Assembly (NCBI GenBank): GCA_947253625.1
Contig: CAMYAB010000023.1
Location: forward strand, 1 to 11,123
Direction: 5' to 3'
Length of the DNA stretch: 11,123 nucleotides
DNA from: an uncultured Porphyromonadaceae bacterium
GTDB taxonomy: Bacteria; Bacteroidota; Bacteroidia; Bacteroidales; Porphyromonadaceae
Shown here: one piece after another, positions 5,952 through 11,123 of the stretch
Position numbering within the stretch: the first letter of the stretch is position 1
Layout: each line of letters opens with the position of its first letter
The notes under the pieces: model-generated
The model's database searches: none
What the model saw: only the letters and a program-made list of their open reading frames with translations
What the model was told of the DNA's origin: nothing
Translations under genes and position numbers: made by a program

Positions 5952-8879
5952 TCAGAATGTCATCCTAAAGCTGGACGAGCCGGTGCCCATCAGGCTGGCG
6001 TTGCGGGCTGAGCCGGTTGCAGTGGCCGAGTTCAGGGGCATACCTTCGAGTGGCACCTCCTCATCGGGGTCAAAGGGGGTGTGGAAGAGCTTATCCTCCC
6101 TCGGCACAAAGGGGATAGCCGACAGCCCCATCTTGGTGAAGCCGGCAATATGCATATGGTAGATGTTATTTCGTAAGACAGGTGAGGCACACCAGGTATC
6201 AGCGCTCTTGGTATTGGGGTTGAGCCAAGCGTAGTAGACCATCATCAGGCGCGCACCACGGATGGAATTTCGGTCCTCTACGCGGTTGCGGATGTAGCAG
6301 GGGTAGCTCACCACTTTGTCTTTCTTTTGGGCGGTGTACCACTCCACATAGCCACTGTGGATATCTACCGGATCGGTGCGGTTAAAATTGGCTCCATAGA
6401 AGTACTCCTTCAGTCCCGGAGCGATACGACCGTAGAGGTAAAAGTCCATCGAGTGCCGCTCTGCAATAGAGAGGTCGGTCTCCTTGAGTTGCCCATTGAG
6501 TAGCTTGCTCAGCTTCTCCATCAAGCCCGGGGTGTCCGGTGCCAGTACAGCGTTAGTTAGTGAGACGCCATTGGCATGGGTTGGGAAGTCCTTGCCGTTG
6601 GGCAGCTTGGCCTTCAGCTCACGTACCCAAGAATCATTGGCACTGAGGGTGTGTGTCGCATTGCCATCACGTTTGTCCACAGGTATCTCGTGGTAATTGA
6701 GGTAGAACTTCTTATTTACCTGAGAGTAGTAGACGCGAGTGATCCCCTGCTCATACATAGAGGGGGTGAAGAGCTCTCTACTATTACTTTCACTGGGGTA
6801 CCACCCATCGGATCTAAAGAATTCTTTCTTTTCTTTCTCAATTTGCTTCTCAAGATCCTTTATCAGATTCGATAGCTGAGCGCGCTTATCGGCATTGGGG
6901 TCACCCGCTCTCAGCTTCCTATCCGCTTCGAGCGTCTTCTTAAATTCTTTTTGCTCAACATCTAGATCCGTAGCATCTAGTTCTGTTGGGCTGCCGACTC
7001 TCTTGTTTTCGGGATACTTTTTGTTGCGGTAGCCTTTGTCAGGTAATTCTAGACCGCCCTTAAAATCCTGTGTGCGTAGTGTGCTCCTATCTCGCTTAAT
7101 CTTATTCAGATATCCCGCCTCGTCTAGCGCCTTTGTCTTAACAAACGCATCCCTTTGCTTTGAGATGCTGTTAAAAAAGCGCTTCGCCCCATTTGGATTA
7201 CGGAGATGGTCCTTCCACCACTGCACATAGGCCTCGAAAACTGCATCGGCTTCCGCCTCACTCATACCACCGCCACCGGCCTCGGGTATGGCGGCTAGAT
7301 CGTCCTTGGCTTTTTGCAATTGATCATTGAGATCCTTTACCAGTTTTTCAAAGTCAGCCTGCTTATTATTGTTTTTCTCAGCCACAATCCCTTCCGATTT
7401 GGATGCCCAGGGGAGGCTCCGCATATCAAAGGAGGCGATGACCGCAAAGAATGGAGTATTGGAGGTGTTGTAGCCACTGGAGCCATCCTCGGCCCATGCG
7501 TGGGTACTCTCGGTCACGTAGCAGCTGCCCCAGAATGTGGTGGTGTGCGTGAGGGGAATGGGTCTACTCCGCTCGTCAACTGGTAACGTCCCATCAATTT
7601 CTCGTTTGTCGCTATACTCTATCTCCCGCAAGATTTTCTGAGCATAGTCCTTATCGGAGGGATCGAGCTCGGCAGGACCCTCTCCATAGACAAAGTGTGC
7701 TGAGCGGAAGAAGCGATCCCGTACCAGTGCATCCATACTAAACGTCTCATCCCATAGCGTTGGTCGGTAGGTGGAGAAGTTGATCAGCGAGCTATTATTG
7801 GTTTGGTCATAGAGGGGGGTGCGGGTGTTGCGATTGCCCGGTAGGTCGCCCTCTTTCTCCGTCTTGGCGATGGGGAAAAAGGTAGGCTCGAAGTTGAAGA
7901 CCTGAAAGCTCACTCCCTTGATCACCATGCCCTCCAGCTCGTGGATAGGCTCATTCACGAGTGCCGCCTCGGCTGTCACCACAGCTTGTGCCAAGGCCCG
8001 GCGGGTGTAGATCTTCACCACGTTGCGCTCATCACTCATCACCTCGTCGGCCGTGACATAGTCCTCCGGCAGGTAATTGTCCCGCACACCGGAGGAGAGG
8101 ATCCGATCCTTGCGCTTGATAAATGGGAGAGGGCCAGGCTTAATCGAGGACATTCTTTCAGTATCAAAGAATGCATTGGGGAAGTCAAGGTAGCGTCGTG
8201 GCACCTTACTCTCCGGATACCCCGACCTTCCTTTATCGGAAAATGATTCCAGGTTAGGGATAGTGTCGGTTGCTATCTTCTTCGTGGCGATATGGCTGTC
8301 GGGGCGGAACGCTTCCAGCCGGGGGGCATCCCCATCGTAGGTGATGCCCGGCTCTCCCATGTAGGGGATCGGCTCGGCGATCCGCTCTAGGAAAGCTCGC
8401 TTATCCGTCTTCTTTTCCTCTAGGTACCGGCGGTACTGCTCGGGGATGTTGAAAAAGGCAAAGATCTTCTTGCTCAGCGGTTTGGTCTTGAAGGGCGTGA
8501 GCAGTAGCTCCTGCTTTTCGGGATCCCAACGCCTCACGATATTGGTATCATCCGGGCGACCAGAGATGCACTGCACCGTATTGTCACCCTCGGAAACAAT
8601 GTAGATGGCAAAGTTCTCGATAACATCATCTCCCTGCCAAGTGGCGGTGTAGTTGCCGGCACTCTTGTCCACCTCCGGCAGATCAGAGGTGGTGGCCGCA
8701 GAGGTAGCCCTCAGAGAGAGTGACATATAGGTGGTCCCCTCCTGCTCTATAGTGTAGCCACTCCGACCGGTATCCTCCGGGACCGGCAACTCCTTTTTGC
8801 AGCCCGCAAGCGGGAGGAGCAGCCCCGACAGTAGGAGTACGACGGAGAGACGCTTGATCAATCGGTCATTGATGGTCAT
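5952..8879 (-). CDS. Large fimbrillin-like lipoprotein with helical insertion (975 aa)
   Basis: The signal peptide ends in LAGC, with lipid Cys at 27. N-terminal motifs are TTYMSLSLRATS (49-60) and IENFAIYIVSEG (87-98). Arg57-Ala58 sits at the expected protease processing point for type V pilins. Residues 165-185 (RIAEPIPYMGEPGITY) and 329-339 (NFEPTFFPIAK) are shared with the 912-aa paralogue. GSCYVTESTH (451-460) and NTPFFAVIASFD (474-485) precede a charged helical insertion at about 503-692 interrupted by a GGGG run near 535. The fold resumes at VYYSQVNKKFYLNYH (716-730). A second insertion (about 736-858) contains FYLYGRIAPGL. The C-terminal part has YYAWLNP (882-888) and SPVLRNNIYHMHI (899-911). 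Unlike its siblings it ends in an Ala/Ser/Gly-rich tail without the WxxHS motif. It lies 9 nt upstream of the paralogue and 115 nt after the 514-aa gene. A tip or adhesive role is inferred from the family, not shown. Confidence 0.8.
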   Translation of the reverse strand: MTINDRLIKRLSVVLLLSGLLLPLAGCKKELPVPEDTGRSGYTIEQEGTTYMSLSLRATSAATTSDLPEVDKSAGNYTATWQGDDVIENFAIYIVSEGDNTVQCISGRPDDTNIVRRWDPEKQELLLTPFKTKPLSKKIFAFFNIPEQYRRYLEEKKTDKRAFLERIAEPIPYMGEPGITYDGDAPRLEAFRPDSHIATKKIATDTIPNLESFSDKGRSGYPESKVPRRYLDFPNAFFDTERMSSIKPGPLPFIKRKDRILSSGVRDNYLPEDYVTADEVMSDERNVVKIYTRRALAQAVVTAEAALVNEPIHELEGMVIKGVSFQVFNFEPTFFPIAKTEKEGDLPGNRNTRTPLYDQTNNSSLINFSTYRPTLWDETFSMDALVRDRFFRSAHFVYGEGPAELDPSDKDYAQKILREIEYSDKREIDGTLPVDERSRPIPLTHTTTFWGSCYVTESTHAWAEDGSSGYNTSNTPFFAVIASFDMRSLPWASKSEGIVAEKNNNKQADFEKLVKDLNDQLQKAKDDLAAIPEAGGGGMSEAEADAVFEAYVQWWKDHLRNPNGAKRFFNSISKQRDAFVKTKALDEAGYLNKIKRDRSTLRTQDFKGGLELPDKGYRNKKYPENKRVGSPTELDATDLDVEQKEFKKTLEADRKLRAGDPNADKRAQLSNLIKDLEKQIEKEKKEFFRSDGWYPSESNSRELFTPSMYEQGITRVYYSQVNKKFYLNYHEIPVDKRDGNATHTLSANDSWVRELKAKLPNGKDFPTHANGVSLTNAVLAPDTPGLMEKLSKLLNGQLKETDLSIAERHSMDFYLYGRIAPGLKEYFYGANFNRTDPVDIHSGYVEWYTAQKKDKVVSYPCYIRNRVEDRNSIRGARLMMVYYAWLNPNTKSADTWCASPVLRNNIYHMHIAGFTKMGLSAIPFVPREDKLFHTPFDPDEEVPLEGMPLNSATATGSARNASLMGTGSSSFRMTF

Positions 8880-8917
8880 ATCTTATTTCTTCTATTGATC
8901 TCTATTTATACTAGTGA

Positions 8918-8943
8918 CAGGAGGTGCGGTCAAGCACCTCCTG
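8918..8943 (-). promoter_or_regulatory. Strong intercistronic hairpin without T-run
   Basis: CAGGAGGTGC and GCACCTCCTG form a perfect 10-bp stem around a 6-nt loop in the 115-nt gap between the 514-aa and 975-aa genes. On the minus strand the stem is followed by TCACTAGTATAAATAG, not a T-run, so it is not a standard intrinsic terminator. It could be an mRNA 3'-end stabiliser or processing site that keeps shaft mRNA more abundant than downstream message, or a partial attenuator. The rest of the gap has no promoter box that I can support. Confidence 0.6.
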
Positions 8944-8994
8944 CCTTCGGGGTTTTGATTCAAAAGCACCCCTGGGACTTTGTCTTGGTCAGCT

Positions 8995-10539
8995 TTAGAG
9001 CTCTAGGTCTACCGAGTGTACGCCCCAGTTTACCACCGTAGCCTCTACAGCCATATAGGTCTCAGATACAGAGAGCAGCTCGGAGGGGTCAGGAGTATTG
9101 TCGTTCGGGTCTTTTGGGTTTTCGGTACCCGGTGTGAGGGGGTTGCCGGTGTAGCCCACTTTCTTGAAGGCCTTGATATTCACGTGGTAGATGTTGTTGC
9201 GGAGCACCGGAGAGGTGAGTGGCTTTGCGACCTCGTTGGGGTTGAGCCAAGTCACGTAGTAGCAGAGGCCACCCTTGTAGGTGAGGACGTTCTTGTCGTT
9301 GTTCAGGTTGGCAGCCTTGGCAGCAGCCTTGTCTTTGTAGAACTTACCGTCGTTCAGACCATAAAAGAGGTCGCTTCCGGCAGCGTATCCGGTCTCCTGA
9401 CCGGTAGCCCATGTGTCGTTGCTAGGAGTGATCTGGGCAGAGATGATGGCATAGGCGGTATTGCCCTTGCGGTAGCCGGTCTCAGGAGCCACACCACCCT
9501 CGGCAACCGGCTTACCACCGTACTGGTGGGTCGTCTCGGTAATGAACTTCATCGTATTGCCCACGATGCTCGTGACATTATCGGGATTGCTTGCGTTGCG
9601 AGTGAAGTCTCCCAGCGCGATACCGGTCATGGCGCGATAGAAGTATTTGCCGGCGGCATCAGTAGTGAATGCATTGAGGCTAGCGGGGATGAATTCGAAA
9701 GAAGGAGTCTTGCAGTACTTCACCTTGGTAGCTTCCTGACCGTTCTCAGATGTCATAGGATCGAGGTAGGTCTTTTTCTCAAACTGCATCACATCCCACT
9801 TCAGGTCAGAGAGAGTGGCGATGGTGACCGTGGCACCGTTGCGGGTACCCTTGATGGTCAGGTCGTTGGCCGCATCCTTGGTCACAACCGCCTGAGCGAC
9901 GAGACGACGGACGTTGATCTTGGCGCAGTTTTTAGTACCGGCCTCTGCCGTAGCCTGATCCACACCACCCTTGACCTCCACCTGAGCGGCAGTCTTGCCG
10001 TTCATTCCGATGATATCTTTGCCACCATCGAGTTTGGCATAGGTACCGAGGACACCACTGGCATCGGTCATGTCGTAGGAGTCGGCATAAGCAGTCTCAA
10101 AGGCAGTCTTACCGATAGCGGCCGCATTGTCGAGAGCGGTCTTGATGGGTGTGCCGTTGAGGTTGACGAGGACATAGACCTCCTTCTTACCTGCATCCAC
10201 CTTCCACGCTGTGGTGCGGTACACATTGGCCTGGCCCACAATCGGAGAGAGGTTCGTAAACTCTTTCTTCTCCACCTTACCGTCGGAGACAGAGACCACG
10301 TAGACGGTGAGGTCGTTGATCTTGTCACGACCGGCATAATCACCCATAGGGTTGTGGCTAGTATCCTCAGCCTTCAGGGGATCAGCGGGTAGAGTCGTAG
10401 ATACGGCGACAGACATATAGGTGTTGCCGGTAGATGGGACAACCTCAGGGGTCCCATTGACATTTTCTTTATTGCACGCTGACAGACCTCCTACGAGGGC
10501 AAAAGCTAGCAATGCGCGAGTTAGTTTTTTTGTCATCAC
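8995..10539 (-). CDS. Major fimbrillin-like lipoprotein precursor (Mfa1/FimA-type, 514 aa)
   Basis: This is the first operon gene and probably the pilus shaft subunit. The signal peptide ends in LSAC, with lipid Cys at 22. The start is one of two adjacent ATGs. Motifs in order are NTYMSVAVSTTLP (39-51), INDLTVYVVS (74-83), VRRLVAQAVVT (210-220), FITETTHQYGG (332-342), YRKGNTAYAIISAQI (356-370), a short link with DLFYGLNDGKFYKDK (390-404), CYYVTWLNP (426-434), SPVLRNNIYHVNIKAF (443-458) and a C-terminal strand VVNWGVHSVDLEL (502-514). Length is near that of P. gingivalis Mfa1. In this family an outer-membrane Arg-specific protease removes the N-terminal strand. Here the equivalent position has Lys56-Ala57 and there is no Arg between Cys22 and Arg71. 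The promoter at 10606-10613 and the following hairpin fit high expression. A long plus-strand open frame (9016-10392) is only its antisense shadow. Confidence 0.85.
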   Translation of the reverse strand: MMTKKLTRALLAFALVGGLSACNKENVNGTPEVVPSTGNTYMSVAVSTTLPADPLKAEDTSHNPMGDYAGRDKINDLTVYVVSVSDGKVEKKEFTNLSPIVGQANVYRTTAWKVDAGKKEVYVLVNLNGTPIKTALDNAAAIGKTAFETAYADSYDMTDASGVLGTYAKLDGGKDIIGMNGKTAAQVEVKGGVDQATAEAGTKNCAKINVRRLVAQAVVTKDAANDLTIKGTRNGATVTIATLSDLKWDVMQFEKKTYLDPMTSENGQEATKVKYCKTPSFEFIPASLNAFTTDAAGKYFYRAMTGIALGDFTRNASNPDNVTSIVGNTMKFITETTHQYGGKPVAEGGVAPETGYRKGNTAYAIISAQITPSNDTWATGQETGYAAGSDLFYGLNDGKFYKDKAAAKAANLNNDKNVLTYKGGLCYYVTWLNPNEVAKPLTSPVLRNNIYHVNIKAFKKVGYTGNPLTPGTENPKDPNDNTPDPSELLSVSETYMAVEATVVNWGVHSVDLEL

Positions 10540-10605
10540 TGTTAGTTGATTTAATTGTAAAAAAAGATATTATTCAGTATGTATCACAATGCACCCTTAT
10601 CGGGG

Positions 10606-10613
10606 CAAAGGTA
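10606..10613 (-). promoter_or_regulatory. Operon promoter, Bacteroidota -7 box
   Basis: On the minus strand this reads TACCTTTG, an exact match to TAnnTTTG, in the frequent context GTTACCTTTGC. The -33 region is T-rich with no clean TTTG. Transcription should start near 10600, giving a 5' leader of about 60 nt. No Shine-Dalgarno sequence precedes the start (the bases just upstream read AACTAACAGTG), as usual in Bacteroidota. Confidence 0.65.
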
Positions 10614-10669
10614 ACAAAAATTTTACATGTTTTGAAATAGTAGTTGTTCGTTTCGGTGGAAAATTATGA

Positions 10670-10695
10670 AAAATCCGATGCCGATGCCGGATTTT
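10670..10695. terminator. Bidirectional terminator-like hairpin upstream of the operon promoter
   Basis: AAAATCCG (10670-10677) pairs with CGGATTTT (10688-10695) around a 10-nt loop. On the minus strand the stem runs into a T-run, so it could stop read-through from the right before the operon promoter. On the plus strand the arm ends in TTTT too. The stem is only 8 bp and half A-T, so a role as a regulator-binding palindrome is equally possible. Confidence 0.35.
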
Positions 10696-10731
10696 CCCTG
10701 CCATTTTGCCAAGGCGATTTTGTTGATCGGT

Positions 10732-10863
10732 TTTGCCGATCGGTTTTGCGACCCCTGGCGGGGTCGTGTTTTTTCGGGGCAACTGTGGTCCCGGGGTCTT
10801 CGGGGCTACGCCCCTCGACACCCGGGCTATGAAGGAGGCACCCCTAGCGGGGTGCTGCGACCC
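10732..10863 (-). repeat. Palindromic repeat family, inverted copy upstream of the operon
   Basis: Same orientation as the copy at 534-665. H3 is at 10749-10766, H2 at 10802-10814 (loop TAC on the plus strand) and H1 at 10838-10855 with the swapped GCACCCC/GGGGTGC stem. Positions 10790-10863 match 591-665 with about three substitutions and one single-base gap. A short direct duplication (GATCGGTTTTGC at 10725 and 10738) leads into it. Confidence 0.85.
10749..10774 (+). terminator. Repeat-derived hairpin with T-run (plus strand)
   Basis: The CGACCCC/GGGGTCG stem with loop TGGC (10749-10766) is followed by TG and six T (10769-10774). It has terminator form on the plus strand, but no plus-strand gene precedes it. 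It mirrors the structure at 550-573. Confidence 0.35.
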
Positions 10864-10901
10864 GATGTTTCCCGTTCAATGGGCGTACACCGGTTAGAAA
10901 T

Positions 10902-10943
10902 GCCCCACCTCACGACCCCGCTAGGGGTCACAAAAGGGGGCGG
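10902..10943 (+). repeat. Partial direct copy of the palindromic repeat (H3 end only)
   Basis: CCCCACCTCACGACCCC followed by a GCTA loop and GGGGTC (hairpin 10914-10929) and CAAAAG matches the H3 end of the direct copies. H1 and H2 are missing. The bases to its left (10864-10901) show no match to the family and nothing else that I can support. Confidence 0.7.
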
Positions 10944-11110
10944 CAAAATCAGGGAAGACAGTCCGGGGCTGCCGACCCCGCCAGGGGTCGCGCTTTCATA
11001 GCCGGGCGGTCGAGGAGGGGCGAAAGCCCCGACGATGACCCCCGGAAAAAGACGGCCCCCACCACCCTACGACCCCGCCAGGGGTCGCAAAACAGATCGG
11101 CAAATCGGGT
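10944..11110 (+). repeat. Palindromic repeat family, direct copy at the right edge
   Basis: H1 is at 10973-10990 (GCCA loop), H2 at 11017-11030 (GAAA loop) and H3 at 11070-11087, in the order and spacing of the copies at 1-342. It is preceded by AGACAGTCCGGG as in those copies and followed by CAAAACAGATCGGCAAA. The last 13 bases of the window are too short to classify. Confidence 0.85.
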
Positions 11111-11123
11111 CCCAAAAAGACTC

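Larger units (their letters stand above)
1074..10539 (-). other. Five-gene fimbrial (type V pilus) operon
   Basis: Five minus-strand genes are read in the order major fimbrillin-like (514 aa), two large fimbrillin-like paralogues (975 and 912 aa), Mfa2/FimB-type anchor (330 aa) and minor fimbrial subunit-like lipoprotein (372 aa). Gaps are 115, 9, 12 and 6 nt. All five begin with a lipoprotein signal peptide. The only promoter-like box upstream in this direction is at 10606-10613, so one polycistronic mRNA is the simplest reading. In the best-known fim and mfa loci of Porphyromonas gingivalis the anchor gene directly follows the shaft gene. Here two giant accessory genes lie in between. Confidence 0.75.

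Noticed and set aside
3204..8879. Von Willebrand A-type tip adhesin (Mfa5-like) in the large subunits
   Set aside because: No DxSxS metal-binding motif or Rossmann-like pattern was seen in either large protein. The extra length is due to helical and other insertions.
8880..8994. Second promoter in the gap before the 975-aa gene
   Set aside because: No TAnnTTTG box was found on the minus strand in the gap. TATAAATAG near 8905-8915 does not fit the consensus.
9016..10392. Long plus-strand open frame (458 codons) antisense to the 514-aa fimbrillin gene
   Set aside because: The minus-strand frame has a signal peptide, family motifs and an operon context. The plus-strand translation has no recognisable domain and is explained by the codon bias of the real gene.
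10597..10821. Minus-strand 74-codon open frame upstream of the operon
   Set aside because: It spans the operon promoter, a hairpin and a repeat copy, and its product has no domain or signal.

Overview
The window looks like a chromosomal locus of a Bacteroidales bacterium, most likely Porphyromonas or a close relative. The evidence is the family content (FimA/Mfa1-type fimbrillins and a Mfa2/FimB-type anchor), Bacteroidota-type TAnnTTTG promoter boxes, genes without Shine-Dalgarno sequences, and a C-terminal-Cys lipobox signal on every protein. The species is not determined.

Layout. Positions 1-1073 are gene-free and carry a short palindromic repeat family (two perfect 171-bp tandem copies, then one inverted and two direct copies). 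Between copies lie a 22-bp four-unit direct repeat, a possible plus-strand promoter and an intrinsic terminator. Positions 1074-10539 hold one tightly packed minus-strand operon of five genes. In transcription order they are a 514-aa major-fimbrillin-like protein, a 975-aa and a 912-aa large paralogous fimbrillin-like protein, a 330-aa Mfa2/FimB-type lipoprotein anchor, and a 372-aa minor fimbrial subunit-like lipoprotein. Gaps downstream of the second gene are only 6-12 nt. The only large internal gap (115 nt, after the first gene) holds a strong 10-bp hairpin without a T-run. The promoter is at about 10606-10613. Positions 10614-11123 carry a second hairpin and more copies of the same repeat family.

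How the genes work together (known family biology plus inference). Such operons build type V pili. Lipoprotein precursors are exported to the outer membrane, an outer-membrane protease removes the N-terminal strand, and subunits polymerise by donor-strand exchange. The 514-aa protein is probably the shaft, the 330-aa protein the cell-surface anchor, and the other three accessory or tip subunits. The hairpin after the first gene is well placed to keep shaft mRNA in excess.

Most notable. The two large subunits keep the fimbrillin motifs seen in the 514-aa protein, but a Lys/Glu-rich helical, coiled-coil-like segment of about 165-190 residues interrupts them at the same point in both. A second shared insertion of about 110-120 residues follows. 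The flanking repeat family has a three-hairpin architecture with compensatory changes in the stems, and one direct-oriented pair of copies brackets the whole operon.
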